Position numbers and translations under genes: made by a program. DNA of 64,000 nucleotides from Ensifer adhaerens (GTDB lineage Bacteria; Pseudomonadota; Alphaproteobacteria; Rhizobiales; Rhizobiaceae), in NCBI RefSeq assembly GCF_013283195.1, contig NZ_JABEKT010000001.1, positions 1,276,795 through 1,340,794 of the forward strand. Reading direction: 5' to 3'. Of the stretch, positions 46,907 through 55,754 are shown one piece after another; position 1 is the first letter of the stretch; the number at the start of each line of letters is the position of its first letter. The notes under the pieces are model-generated. The model was not told where the DNA came from and did not search any database. It saw only the letters and a program-made list of their open reading frames with translations.

Positions 46907-46931
46907 AAAATCCTCCGTCTTGGCGGAGGAT
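46906..46931 (-). terminator. Terminator hairpin after the microprotein gene
   Basis: An 8-bp stem, ATCCTCCG (46910-46917) with CGGAGGAT (46924-46931), is followed on the minus strand by a run of T (complement of 46905-46909). It overlaps the end of ubiA on the other strand and is the likely stop of the small minus-strand transcript at 47004-47108. Confidence 0.7.
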
Positions 46932-47003
46932 CGGGCAGTCTACGCAATCTGCTTGATGCAGGCTTTCTGTCTTTGCCGATGTGTCGGCAAAGCTGGGACC
47001 GGG

Positions 47004-47108
47004 TTAAGCCCAGCTGACGTCCGTCACGGCCTTGCGCTTCTTCGCCTTGGCACGCGCGCGGAAAATGGCGGTGACTGCGGCAACGGTGGCGGCGATATGT
47101 TTGCGCAT
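47004..47108 (-). CDS. 34-residue basic microprotein
   Basis: ATG 47108 is preceded by AAGGAGAT at ideal spacing, one of the best ribosome sites in the window. The 34-codon frame begins MRKHIAATVAAVTAIFRARA, is Lys/Arg/Ala-rich in the middle and ends VTDVSWA. It carries a 9-bp stem hairpin (46971-46992) and then the terminator (46906-46931) downstream. No family is recognised; the N-terminal half could be an amphipathic membrane helix. It is too short for most ORF callers. Expression is inferred from the ribosome site and the terminator. Confidence 0.6.
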   Translation of the reverse strand: MRKHIAATVAAVTAIFRARAKAKKRKAVTDVSWA

Positions 47109-47228
47109 CGGATATCTCCTTCTTCCTGACCTTGGCTATGGACCGGATATGGCACGAAGAAGGCGAAGCGGCTGTTTCGGAAGGAACATCCCGGTTTTCA
47201 CGATGGCAATTTGGCATTGGCCGCAAAC

Positions 47229-47259
47229 AAAAACCGGCCGCAGGGAACGGCCGGTTTTT
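47229..47259 (-). terminator. Bidirectional Rho-independent terminator after DUF6101 gene
   Basis: A 12-bp stem (47229-47240 with 47248-47259, AAAAACCGGCCG against CGGCCGGTTTTT) provides a T-run on both strands. It lies 24 bp after the DUF6101 stop. Confidence 0.92.
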
Positions 47260-47282
47260 GCACTGGAGGAATTCGGGAATAC

Positions 47283-47849
47283 TTAGCTGCGGGCGATGAT
47301 TTCTCGCCCGTCGATCTTCATGGCAACGCCAAGCCGGCCGGTGGAGCGGCGCACGAGGAACCGTGGCCGGCGGTCGGCGAAGAAGGAATGGCGGCGTCGC
47401 GGCTTGATCGGCGCGGTGCGCACGTCGCCGAGATGCTCTTCCAAAGCGCGAGCCACACCATCGGCTTCGACCATCAGCATCGGGATGCGATAGGCTTCTG
47501 CCCAGGCGCGCCAATCGGCAGCTATGTCGGAAAGATCATGTGCGACGAGCAGCGGAACGCAAAGGTCCGGATCGTCATGATGAAGTTCAAGCGTCACTGT
47601 AACGTCTCCGTCGCCGTGGTCGATCGCGCGTGCCGCGACCCCTTTGAATGCCCGCGCCGGCAGTGCGATCGAAAGCGGCAGGCCGCTTGATGGTAGCACC
47701 TTGCGCAGAACCGCGCCACGCTCGTCCAGGCTGATCGTGACATTGCCTGTGTGGCCACGCAGGACGTAGCTTGCCTGCTGAGGAAAACGCTTCGGATCGA
47801 GCCGGAGCGTATTTTCGACCCATGCGGGTTGAGAGAGTGTATTGCGCAT
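47283..47849 (-). CDS. DUF6101-family rhizobial protein
   Basis: 188 residues from ATG 47849 (MRNTLSQPAWVENTLRLDP); longer frames upstream are antisense to the next gene. Blocks VTISLDERGAVLRKVLPSSGLPLSIALPARAFKGVAARAIDHGDGDVTVTLELHHDDPDLCVPLLVAHDLSDIAADWRAWAEAYRIPMLMVEADG are characteristic of DUF6101, a family I remember only from Rhizobiales. Function unknown. It is divergent from the large DUF1217 gene across 325 bp and is followed by a strong terminator. Confidence 0.75.
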   Translation of the reverse strand: MRNTLSQPAWVENTLRLDPKRFPQQASYVLRGHTGNVTISLDERGAVLRKVLPSSGLPLSIALPARAFKGVAARAIDHGDGDVTVTLELHHDDPDLCVPLLVAHDLSDIAADWRAWAEAYRIPMLMVEADGVARALEEHLGDVRTAPIKPRRRHSFFADRRPRFLVRRSTGRLGVAMKIDGREIIARS

Positions 47850-48174
47850 TTCAATCGCCCTTGTTTTTCCTTGAGAGCCGATTTCCGGTCTTCTCTTCGG
47901 GACTTTTCGTCCTCTATGGGCTGGAGAATAGGCGGCTCCCCTTCCGGCCGACTTAAAAATCGCGGTTAAGAAAACTTTGCGTTTTTCGATGGTTAGCAAA
48001 AGCCGACCGGCCAAGGTTTCTGTTTCGTCAACAGGGTCATCGGCATTTGTCGCATCGTCGTGGAACGCCGGCGAAAAGCCACACACAAGCCTGTCGTGCA
48101 ATCATGCCGCGTCAGAATTCTGTTTCGGGGGAGGGTGTGACCCACCCCTTGAGTTAAGCGACGGGGCAGCAGGC

Positions 48175-50625
48175 ATGGTTTCGACCTATCTCAATTACAG
48201 CCGGATCACGAGCGATTTGAGGACCAGTCTCAATCGCGTGGCCGACCAGCCGCTGGTCGCGCGCGAGGCCCAGTACTACAAGGAAAAGATCGGCAGCGTG
48301 AAAACCGTCGATGCGTTCCTCGACGACTACCGCCTCTATGCCTATGCCATGAAGGCGCATGGCCTTGAGGATATGGCCTATGCCAAGGCCTTCATGCGCC
48401 AGGTGCTCGAAAGCGACCTCAAGGATAAGGACAGCTTTGCCAACCGCCTGACTGATGAGCGCTACCGCAACTTTGCCGAGGCGTTCAACTTCAGCACATC
48501 GTCGGCGACCGCACAGACGACGGCACAGCAGGACGCGCTGATCGGTCTCTACAACGAACGTGTCTCCAATCTCGACACTGTTCTCAAAGGAGACAACGCC
48601 TACTTCAACGCGGCGATGGACCTTGTCACCAACGTCGATCAATTCCTTGGAAATGAACGCCTGCGTTCCTATGCCTTCGGAATCTTCAACATCGACAAGC
48701 GCAACTACTCCTACGATCAGGTGCGCTACGCGTTGACAGCCGAGCCGGCGGATCTCGCCAACTCCCAGACTGCGGCGCAGACCCGGCGCACTGAAGCCGA
48801 AAAGACGCTGACCGACCTTGAGACGCGCGAGACAGCCGTCAATGACATCAGCACGCTGACGGCACAGCTTGCCGCCGCGGCAGAGGCTGACAAGCCGGCG
48901 ATCCAGGCGCAGATCGACGCCAAGAACGCCATTGTCGCCGATCTCAACACCAAACTGCCGCCACGCGGTGATCAGACGAATGCGTTGGCTTCGCAGCTTT
49001 CGACCGAAGTGAGCCTGTTGACGCGCCAGATCAGCATGCTCGACTCGTATCGCCAATTGAACGCCGCGTTCAACTTCGAGCCCGATGGCAGTGTACCGTC
49101 GGGCGGCAAGGCGATCACCGACGAAAAGAAGAAGATGCTGAATGAGGCTTATATCTTCAGCAGCCCGCGTCTGACGCCGTCCGGCGCCGTGCTCAACAGG
49201 GATTACTTCGAACAGAAGATCGGTTCGATCACCACGGTGGCCGAGCTCGTGGCCGATACGCGCATGCTCAACTATGTCAGAACGGCCTTCGGGCTGCCTC
49301 CGACAGCCGTCGGTGCGACGATCGAGAACATTCTCACCAGCGACATCAACGATCCGAACAGCTACGTGAACAAGTTCGGTGGTGAATACAACAAGGCCTA
49401 CAAGGCTCTGCTTGCCGCGTTCAATTTCAAACCGGACGGCACATTGCCGGCGGACACAAAGCCGCAGACGGCGGAGCAGACCAAGACGACCACCGACGGC
49501 TACATGGTCCACTACAACGACGCTGACGATGAGGACGACGAGTCCAAGATCGGCCGGTACAAACTCCAGATCAAGACGCTGAAAACGGTCGATGATCTCA
49601 TTGGCAACAGCGAATTGCGATCGTTCGTGCTGAGCGCGTTTGGTCTTGAAAAAGAGGATCTGACGCCGCGCAGGCTCAAGCAGATTCTGACGAGCGATCT
49701 CAACGATCCGGCAAGCTACGCCAATTCCCTGCGGGACGAGCGTTACACCAAGCTGGTGAAGGCGTTCAATTTCAACCCCGATGGCACGCTCGGCGCGCCG
49801 AAGCTGGCGCAGAACGAGGCCGATATCGTCAATATGGCCAAGGCCTACATCGTCGAGAAGTCGCGTTTTGGCACCGAGGACGAAAAGAAAACCGCCAAGA
49901 CGAAGGCTGAAGAGGAAAGCAAGTACTATACGACGCAGATCCAGAAGGTCGAGACGCTCGATGATTTTCTGAAGGACAAGCGGCTTGTCGATATCGTGCT
50001 CATCGGCGCCGGCATCGATCCTGAAGGCGTCAAGACCGACTACCTCAAGCAGATGTTCGCGTCCGATCTCGACGATCGCAAGAGCTTTATCAACACCGAT
50101 CCGAACGGCTTGAAGTATCGCGAGATCGTGTCGGCCTTCAATTTCGACAAGGACGGAAAGATCGTCAGCGGCGAAGCCGGACAGATACAGACACGGCGCG
50201 GTCTGATCACCACCATCGATCTCTACCTCAACCAGACGCTCGAGGAGAACGAAGGCGCGGACAATGCCGGTGTTCGCCTGGCGCTCTATTTCAAGCGCAA
50301 GGCGTCGGAAATCACCACGCCCTACGATCTGCTCGCCGACAACGCCCTGATGCAGGTCATCCGCACCGCCTACAGCATGCCAGAAGGCATGGCGAGCGCC
50401 AAGATCGAGATGCAGGCCGCCTACATCGAGCGCACGATGGATATCAAGGATCTGCAGGACCCTGAAAAGCTTGCGAAGCTGATGCAGCGCTTCACCGCAT
50501 TGTACGACGTCGAGAACAATACCGACGTCTCTCCCGGTCTCGCTATCCTCACCGGCGGCAGTGGCGGCGGCATCAGCGCCGATGCGCTGTTTTCGCTCGC
50601 GCAGTTGAGGTCTGGCGGGCGGTAG
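48175..50625 (+). CDS. Large protein of about six DUF1217-type repeats
   Basis: 816 residues from ATG 48175 (MVSTYLNYSRITSDLR). About six related units repeat the pattern YYxxxIxxxxTVDxxLxDxRLxxYxxxAFGL then ILxSDLxDxxSYxNxLxDxRYxxLxxAFNF, at roughly residues 20-105, 125-195, 335-425, 455-535, 580-665 and 700-785. Residues about 200-290 form an acidic/Ala-rich coiled coil. DUF1217 is a family found beside flagellar genes in rhizobia, usually as one or two units, so this is an expanded form. No secretion signal is seen. Function unknown; a filament-like or scaffold role is speculation. Confidence 0.87.
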   Translation: MVSTYLNYSRITSDLRTSLNRVADQPLVAREAQYYKEKIGSVKTVDAFLDDYRLYAYAMKAHGLEDMAYAKAFMRQVLESDLKDKDSFANRLTDERYRNFAEAFNFSTSSATAQTTAQQDALIGLYNERVSNLDTVLKGDNAYFNAAMDLVTNVDQFLGNERLRSYAFGIFNIDKRNYSYDQVRYALTAEPADLANSQTAAQTRRTEAEKTLTDLETRETAVNDISTLTAQLAAAAEADKPAIQAQIDAKNAIVADLNTKLPPRGDQTNALASQLSTEVSLLTRQISMLDSYRQLNAAFNFEPDGSVPSGGKAITDEKKKMLNEAYIFSSPRLTPSGAVLNRDYFEQKIGSITTVAELVADTRMLNYVRTAFGLPPTAVGATIENILTSDINDPNSYVNKFGGEYNKAYKALLAAFNFKPDGTLPADTKPQTAEQTKTTTDGYMVHYNDADDEDDESKIGRYKLQIKTLKTVDDLIGNSELRSFVLSAFGLEKEDLTPRRLKQILTSDLNDPASYANSLRDERYTKLVKAFNFNPDGTLGAPKLAQNEADIVNMAKAYIVEKSRFGTEDEKKTAKTKAEEESKYYTTQIQKVETLDDFLKDKRLVDIVLIGAGIDPEGVKTDYLKQMFASDLDDRKSFINTDPNGLKYREIVSAFNFDKDGKIVSGEAGQIQTRRGLITTIDLYLNQTLEENEGADNAGVRLALYFKRKASEITTPYDLLADNALMQVIRTAYSMPEGMASAKIEMQAAYIERTMDIKDLQDPEKLAKLMQRFTALYDVENNTDVSPGLAILTGGSGGGISADALFSLAQLRSGGR

Positions 50626-50637
50626 GCCCCCGCGCCA

Positions 50638-52071
50638 TCAGTCCGCCCGCAAGACCTTGTCCGGGTTCATGATGCCGGCCGGATCGAAGGCATGCTTGAT
50701 GCGACGCATCAGCTCGATCTCGATCGGAGTGCGGACTTCGGCGAGCTCGTCGCGCTTCAGTTGTCCGATGCCATGTTCGGCCGAGATCGAGCCGTTGTAT
50801 TTCGCGACGATGCCGTGAACGATGGCGTTCATTTCCCGCCAGCGATCAAGAAAGACCTGTTTGTCGGCACCGATGGGCTGCGAAATATTGTAGTGGATGT
50901 TGCCGTCGCCCATGTGGCCGAACGAGCAGATGCGCGCCCCTGGCATCGCCCGCATGACAGCGGCATCGGCCTCTTTCATAAAGGCGGGAATGCTTGAAAC
51001 GGGGACGGAAACGTCGTGTTTGATCGAGCCGCCTTCCGGCTTCTGCGCCGGCGACATGCTTTCGCGCATGTGCCAAAGGGCCTTGCGCTGTTCCTCGCTC
51101 GTGGCGATCACTGCGTTTTCGACCAACCCGGCGACGATGCCCTGCTCAAGCAGTTCATGGACCATGCGCTCGGCACTTTCTGCGGAATCGGACGTGGAAA
51201 TGTCGATGAGCGCGTACCATGGGTGAACGGTGTCCATCGGGTCGCGCACGCCAGGAATATGCTTGGCAGTAAACTCGACACCGAGGCGTGGCATCAGTTC
51301 GAAACCGGTGAGCGCCGACCCGCAGAGGCTTGATGCCCTGTCGAAGAGGGCAAGCGCATGCTCGACGCTGCCGACGCCGGCAAAGGCCACCTGGTGGCCA
51401 AGCGGCTTCGGAAACATCCTGAGCACGGCACCGGTGATCACGCCGAGCGTGCCTTCGGCGCCGATGAACAGATCGCGCAGGTCGTAGCCGGTATTGTCCT
51501 TCTTCAGCCGCCGCAGCCCGTCCCAGATCTCGCCGGTTGGCAGCACCACCTCGAGGCCGAGGCAAAGCTGGCGCATGTTGCCGTAGGCAAGCACCGCCGT
51601 GCCGCCGGCATTGGTCGAGAGGTTGCCGCCGATGCGGGCCGACCCTTCAGACCCCAGAGACAGCGGAAACAGCCGGTCGTTGTCGTCGGCCGCCTTCTGG
51701 ATATCGGCGAGGATACAGCCGGCGTCGGCAACGATGACATTGCCGACGGGGTCGATGTCGCGAATTCGGTTCAGTCGCTGCAGTGACAGGACGATGTCGG
51801 CCTTGCCCTCGCGCGGGATCTGTCCCGCCACGTGGCCGGTGTTGCCGCCCTGAGGAACGATCGCCGTCCGGGTTGCGCTTGCAAGTTTCATGATGCGCGA
51901 CACTTCCTCGACCGAACCGGGTCGAAGCACCATGGGCGTGGTGCCCTTGTAGAGCCCGCGGGATTCGACGAGGTAGGGGACAAGGTCAGCCGGGTTCGTC
52001 AGCGCATTGGCGCTGCCGACGATGTCGATGAAGGAGGCGATCAGTTCGGGAGAGGGGAGCGTCGTCGTCAT
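50638..52071 (-). CDS. FAD-linked oxidase (D-2-hydroxyacid dehydrogenase type)
   Basis: 477 residues. An FAD-binding PCMH domain with PQGGNTGHVAGQIPREGKADIVLSLQRLNRIRDID and GGNLSTNAGGTAVLAYG is followed by the FAD-oxidase C-terminal domain with SFGHMGDGNIHYNISQP and NGSISAEHGIGQLKRDEL (metal and catalytic His). This fits D-2-hydroxyglutarate/D-lactate/glycolate dehydrogenase-like enzymes; the substrate is not fixed. It converges on the DUF1217 gene with only 12 bp between stops. It is separate from sua5, which lies beyond a repeat on the same strand. Confidence 0.9.
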   Translation of the reverse strand: MTTTLPSPELIASFIDIVGSANALTNPADLVPYLVESRGLYKGTTPMVLRPGSVEEVSRIMKLASATRTAIVPQGGNTGHVAGQIPREGKADIVLSLQRLNRIRDIDPVGNVIVADAGCILADIQKAADDNDRLFPLSLGSEGSARIGGNLSTNAGGTAVLAYGNMRQLCLGLEVVLPTGEIWDGLRRLKKDNTGYDLRDLFIGAEGTLGVITGAVLRMFPKPLGHQVAFAGVGSVEHALALFDRASSLCGSALTGFELMPRLGVEFTAKHIPGVRDPMDTVHPWYALIDISTSDSAESAERMVHELLEQGIVAGLVENAVIATSEEQRKALWHMRESMSPAQKPEGGSIKHDVSVPVSSIPAFMKEADAAVMRAMPGARICSFGHMGDGNIHYNISQPIGADKQVFLDRWREMNAIVHGIVAKYNGSISAEHGIGQLKRDELAEVRTPIEIELMRRIKHAFDPAGIMNPDKVLRAD

Positions 52072-52103
52072 GGCCCTGCCTTCGCAAATGCGCCCGGCGG
52101 CGC

Positions 52104-52210
52104 TACTGCATAATTCGTTAAATCGGAATCGATTTAAGGAGAAAATTGTGCAGCGAGTTTAAAGCGTTACAGCGTCGTTTGCGCGTCATATTTGACGCAC
52201 GGCGCTGCAA
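52104..52210 (-). repeat. Rhizobial intergenic palindromic repeat, copy 2
   Basis: The minus strand of this interval aligns along its length with 30143-30250, including TTGCAGCGCCG, GACGCTGTAACGCTTTAAAC, GCTGCA(T/C)AATTTT and TAAATCGATTCCGATTTAA. It lies between sua5 and the FAD oxidase. Two copies of one element 22 kb apart, in opposite orientations, mark it as a dispersed repeat family. Confidence 0.85.
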
Positions 52211-52223
52211 AAATGTCTGTCGG

Positions 52224-53198
52224 TCAGTCTCTTGGGGCTGCCGCACGCTGCAGCCGGTCAAGGATCGCTTCGCCCAAACCTTCTGAGGGGATGGGAGCGA
52301 AGGCAATGGTCGCGGCGCCGCTGGCATCGGCTTTCTTCATATAGTCGAACAGATTGGCAGCTGCCTCGCGCAGGCTGCCTGCCGGGCTGAGATCGAGCAC
52401 GATCGCTGCATGCTCTTCGCCGGGGAGCACTGTGTTGCCAAAGCGGATCAGGGCTTCTCCCGGGCGCACGTCGCCGGCGTCGAGCCGGACTGCAGCGCCC
52501 GGCGCATAGTGCGAGGCGAGCATGCCCGGAGCCTCGATTGTCGCGCCGGCACTTTCGGGTCTCGACACGGCAAGGCCGGTCAGATTTTCGATATCGAGGA
52601 CGTCGAGACCGCCCGGACGCAGCAGGCGCAAAGCCCCGTCCTCGACCTTGATGATCGTCGATTCAAGCCCGATCTCGGCCGAGCCGGCGTCGAGAATGAG
52701 CTTGAGGCGTGGGCCGAGATCGGCGTCCACATGGGCAGCGCTCGTCGGGCTGATCTTGCCTGACGTATTGGCGCTCGGTGCCGCGAGCGGGCGGCCGAAA
52801 CGGGCAATTACCCGACGGGAGAAGCCATCGGGCATGCGGATGCCCAGGGTGTCGAGACCGGCCGAGGCGAGCGCATGCACGGAACTTGTCGGGCGCTGGG
52901 GCAGGATCAGCGTCAGCGGGCCGGGCCAGAAGGCTTCGGCCAGGCGTCGCGACAACGGATCGAATATCACATGGGCTTCAGCCATCGCCATGTCGGACAC
53001 GTGCGATATCAGCGGGTTGAAGCGCGGGCGCCCCTTCATCTCATAAATGCGGCTGATCGCATCCGGATTGGTGGCATCGGCGGCCAGGCCGTAGACCGTT
53101 TCTGTGGGAATGGCGACGGGCTCGCCTTCGGCAAGCACAGCGCAGGCGCGCTCGATCGCGCGTTCCGGCTCGGTCCGTGTGTCGATGATTTCGGCCAT
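52224..53198 (-). CDS. tsaC: Threonylcarbamoyl-AMP synthase, long (Sua5) form
   Basis: 324 residues from ATG 53198 (MAEIIDTRTEPERAIERAC). The YrdC domain (about 10-200) has KGRPRFNPLISHV, GIRMPDGFSRRVIARFGRPLAAPSANTSGKISPTSAAHV and LESTIIKVEDGALRLLRPG; the extra C-terminal domain (about 215-324) makes this the Sua5 form. It makes threonylcarbamoyl-AMP for t6A37 in tRNA, an essential modification. Its partner TsaD genes are not here. It ends just before the repeat copy 2. Confidence 0.92.
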   Translation of the reverse strand: MAEIIDTRTEPERAIERACAVLAEGEPVAIPTETVYGLAADATNPDAISRIYEMKGRPRFNPLISHVSDMAMAEAHVIFDPLSRRLAEAFWPGPLTLILPQRPTSSVHALASAGLDTLGIRMPDGFSRRVIARFGRPLAAPSANTSGKISPTSAAHVDADLGPRLKLILDAGSAEIGLESTIIKVEDGALRLLRPGGLDVLDIENLTGLAVSRPESAGATIEAPGMLASHYAPGAAVRLDAGDVRPGEALIRFGNTVLPGEEHAAIVLDLSPAGSLREAAANLFDYMKKADASGAATIAFAPIPSEGLGEAILDRLQRAAAPRD

Positions 53199-53284
53199 AT
53201 CGCTTCCGTTTCCCTTTCGAGGTCTCCTTAAAGGAGCCACGAGGAAAACAGAACGATTTTCTTCAGACAGAGCGTGCCGGTGGT

Positions 53285-53884
53285 TCAGAGGCTGCGGATG
53301 ATACGCCGCAGCGCCTCATCGCGCGCGCCGAGCATCAGCACGTTCTTGAGCGCGACCTTCGGGTCGTCGGTGCGAAACAGGAGCCCGTTGTCGCTGACGC
53401 TGCGATTGATGGTCATCTGACCTTCCTGCGCGTCGGGTTCGATCGCGACGGCGAAGTACATCCTGGAATAGCCGGCCTGGATACGCTCGAAGAAGTGCTT
53501 TTCGTCGCCGAGATCGCAGAAGAAGTTGGCGAAGTAGAAGGACCAGGTCACGTCCTTGGATTGGGCGAGATGTGTTCTCGCGGCCGTCACATGGCAATAA
53601 CCCAGATGCGGCCGGCCGGCGAGCGTGCGGTGGAAGATCATCTTGGGAAACTGGATCGAGGTGTGGAAGCCGTTCATCCGCTTGTGCGTCGTTTCGCCGG
53701 CGGTCGTCAGCTTGTGGCCGGTGCGCTGGGCAACCTCGTCATAGCTGAGATAGCGCCGTTCGCGCTGCGACCATTGCCGCCTTTCGATGCGGCCGGTGCG
53801 CAGGAACTCGGTATGGACCGCTGTCTTCGGAGCGATCGTGGGCAGCTTCTCGGCTGCGGCGTCGTAGTATTTGAGCTTTGCCAT
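53285..53884 (-). CDS. Conserved hypothetical protein (rhizobial, unknown)
   Basis: About 199 residues from ATG 53884 (MAKLKYYDAAAEKLPTIA); the TTG three codons earlier is possible. Blocks FLRTGRIERRQWSQRERRYLSYDEVAQRTGHKLTTAGETTHKRMNG, AGRPHLGYCHVTAARTHLAQ, WSFYFANFFCDLGDEKHFFERIQAGYSRMYFAVAIEPD are clear but I cannot name the family. No signal peptide. A single-gene transcript whose promoter faces the riboswitch region. Confidence 0.7.
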   Translation of the reverse strand: MAKLKYYDAAAEKLPTIAPKTAVHTEFLRTGRIERRQWSQRERRYLSYDEVAQRTGHKLTTAGETTHKRMNGFHTSIQFPKMIFHRTLAGRPHLGYCHVTAARTHLAQSKDVTWSFYFANFFCDLGDEKHFFERIQAGYSRMYFAVAIEPDAQEGQMTINRSVSDNGLLFRTDDPKVALKNVLMLGARDEALRRIIRSL

Positions 53885-54214
53885 GGACTTCAATGCGCTG
53901 TTTGCCGGTTCGGCCGGTTTCTCCGTCAGGCGACGCTAATGCATTATGGTTAATGGAAGATTTCATTGCGCCGGCCAGGATGGATGAGCCGACGCCGCAA
54001 CGGATGTCGCAAAATGGCGAAGGCTTCGCGCTTTCGCGCCGGCTTTGCCGGAAAAAGCGACAACTGCCCAATATTTGATCTATCTCATTGTTTATAATGA
54101 CAAATAGTCGGCCTTGTGGTGTTTCAGACACGGGATGCACTGTGTCGTCTTTCTGGAATTGGATGTCGTTAATCGGCAGCTGCGACGACGGCTTCCGCGA
54201 TTAGATATGCCTAC

Positions 54215-54389
54215 TCAAGGTGCCGCCTCTTAGGGAAGACGGAGAATTGGGAAGCCGGTCAAAACCCGGCGCTGCCCCCGCAACGGTGGTGGAGCGAAAG
54301 CCTCGGCAAAAAGCCACTGGACGGTTCCGTCCGGGAAGGCGCCGGGCTGGTCCTTGCGGATAGCTCCTGAGCCCGGAAACCAGCCTTGA
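54215..54389 (+). promoter_or_regulatory. Cobalamin (B12) riboswitch
   Basis: The P1 stem pairs TCAAGG (54215-54220) with CCTTGA (54384-54389). Inside are GGTGCC, GGGAAGCCGG with the CCCGC-rich GCTGCCCCCGCAAC, and the B12 box AAGCCACTGG with GGGAAGGCGCCGGGC, in the standard order. A GC hairpin (about 54443-54460) and the ribosome site GAGGATA follow. Such riboswitches lower expression when cobalamin is plentiful. It leads directly to the Rieske oxygenase, 120 bp downstream. Confidence 0.92.
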
Positions 54390-54508
54390 CACGAATAGAC
54401 CGTAACGGGTTGCGGCGGGCAGCCGGATCGGAGCCGTCATCGCACAGGCATTGCGCCTGCGTGGGTTCCAGTCCTGCCTCTCCGAAACAAGGCCAACGAG
54501 GATAGGAC

Positions 54509-55753
54509 ATGGACATCAAGGGCGATATGCTCCGCAAGCTGAAGGGTCGACGCGACGGCTACAGCCTCGACCGGGCCTTCTACATCGACCCCGACTACTA
54601 CAGGCAGGATCTCGAGAGCATCTGGTACAAGGACTGGCTGTTCATCGGCCACGACTGCGAGGTCCCGCGCGCCGGCAACTATTTCACCGTTCAGGTCGGC
54701 GACTACCCCGTCGTCATCGTCCGCGACCGGCAGGGCACGATCCGCGCGCTGCACAATTCTTGCCGTCACCGCGGTTCCCGCGTCTGCTCGCAGCACAAGG
54801 GCTCATCGGCCAAGCTCGTCTGTCCCTACCATCAGTGGACCTACGAGCTCGACGGCACGTTGCTCTTTGCCCGTCAGATGGGCGAGGATTTCGACAAGGC
54901 CGCTCACAGCCTGAAGCCGATCCACTGCGAAACGGTCGGCGGCTACATCTTCATCAACCTGTCCGAACAGCCAATGGACTTCGCTCCGTTCCGCGACATG
55001 GTCGCGCCCTATCTGGCGCCGCACCGCCTTGGCGAAACCAAGGTCGCCTTCGAAAGCACCATCATAGAGAAGGGCAACTGGAAGCTCGTCTGGGAAAACA
55101 ACCGCGAGTGCTACCATTGCGCAGCCAACCATCCCGAGCTTTGCCGGACCTATCCGGAAGCCCCGACGGCGACCGGCGTGCAAGGCGCCAAGGATGATCC
55201 TGTCATCGCCGCCCATTGGGAAAAATGCGAAGCGTCCGGGCTTCCGAGCGAGTTCCGCATGTCCGAGACCGGCCAGTTCCGCTCGGCGCGCATGCCGTTG
55301 ATCGACGACGCCGAGAGTTACACCATGTCCGGCGCCCGCGCCGTGCGGCGGCAATTGTCGGCGGATGTCAGTCAGAAGCATATCGGTACGCTGCTTCTGT
55401 TCCATTATCCGTCGACCTGGAACCATGTGCTGGCCGACCATGCGATCACCTTCCGCGTTTTGCCGCTCGGGCCTGAGCTGACGCAGGTTACGACCAAGTG
55501 GCTGGTCAACAAGGATGCGGTCGAGGGCGTCGACTACAATCTGGAAGAACTGACGCACGTCTGGACCGAGACCAACGATCAGGATCGCCAGATCGTCGAG
55601 GAAAACGCTTTCGGTATCCGCTCGCCGGCCTACCAGTCAGGGCCCTATTCGCCCGATCACGAAGGCGGTGTGATGCAGTTCGTCGAATGGTACTGCAAGT
55701 TCATGGAGCAGCGCCTCCAGGGCGAAGCTGCTCCGCTCTTTAGGGTCGCCTGA
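54509..55753 (+). CDS. gbcA: Rieske oxygenase alpha subunit, GbcA-like (quaternary amine demethylase)
   Basis: 414 residues. The Rieske ligands are C85, H87, C105 and H108 (HNSCRHRG and CPYHQW). The mononuclear iron site is ENNRECYHCAANH: H203 and H208, and E200 takes the place of the usual bridging Asp. A bridging Glu is known from carnitine oxygenase CntA and relatives, so the substrate is probably a quaternary amine such as glycine betaine, which would be demethylated with release of formaldehyde. It starts the operon led by the B12 riboswitch; comparative work called such an alphaproteobacterial pair ardX-frdX, as I recall. Substrate is inferred. Confidence 0.82.
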   Translation: MDIKGDMLRKLKGRRDGYSLDRAFYIDPDYYRQDLESIWYKDWLFIGHDCEVPRAGNYFTVQVGDYPVVIVRDRQGTIRALHNSCRHRGSRVCSQHKGSSAKLVCPYHQWTYELDGTLLFARQMGEDFDKAAHSLKPIHCETVGGYIFINLSEQPMDFAPFRDMVAPYLAPHRLGETKVAFESTIIEKGNWKLVWENNRECYHCAANHPELCRTYPEAPTATGVQGAKDDPVIAAHWEKCEASGLPSEFRMSETGQFRSARMPLIDDAESYTMSGARAVRRQLSADVSQKHIGTLLLFHYPSTWNHVLADHAITFRVLPLGPELTQVTTKWLVNKDAVEGVDYNLEELTHVWTETNDQDRQIVEENAFGIRSPAYQSGPYSPDHEGGVMQFVEWYCKFMEQRLQGEAAPLFRVA

Positions 55754-55754
55754 T

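Noticed and set aside
54072-54090. TTGAT-N4-like half-site resembling an Fnr/FixK box
   Set aside because: The second half reads CTCAT rather than ATCAA, so the dyad is not met.
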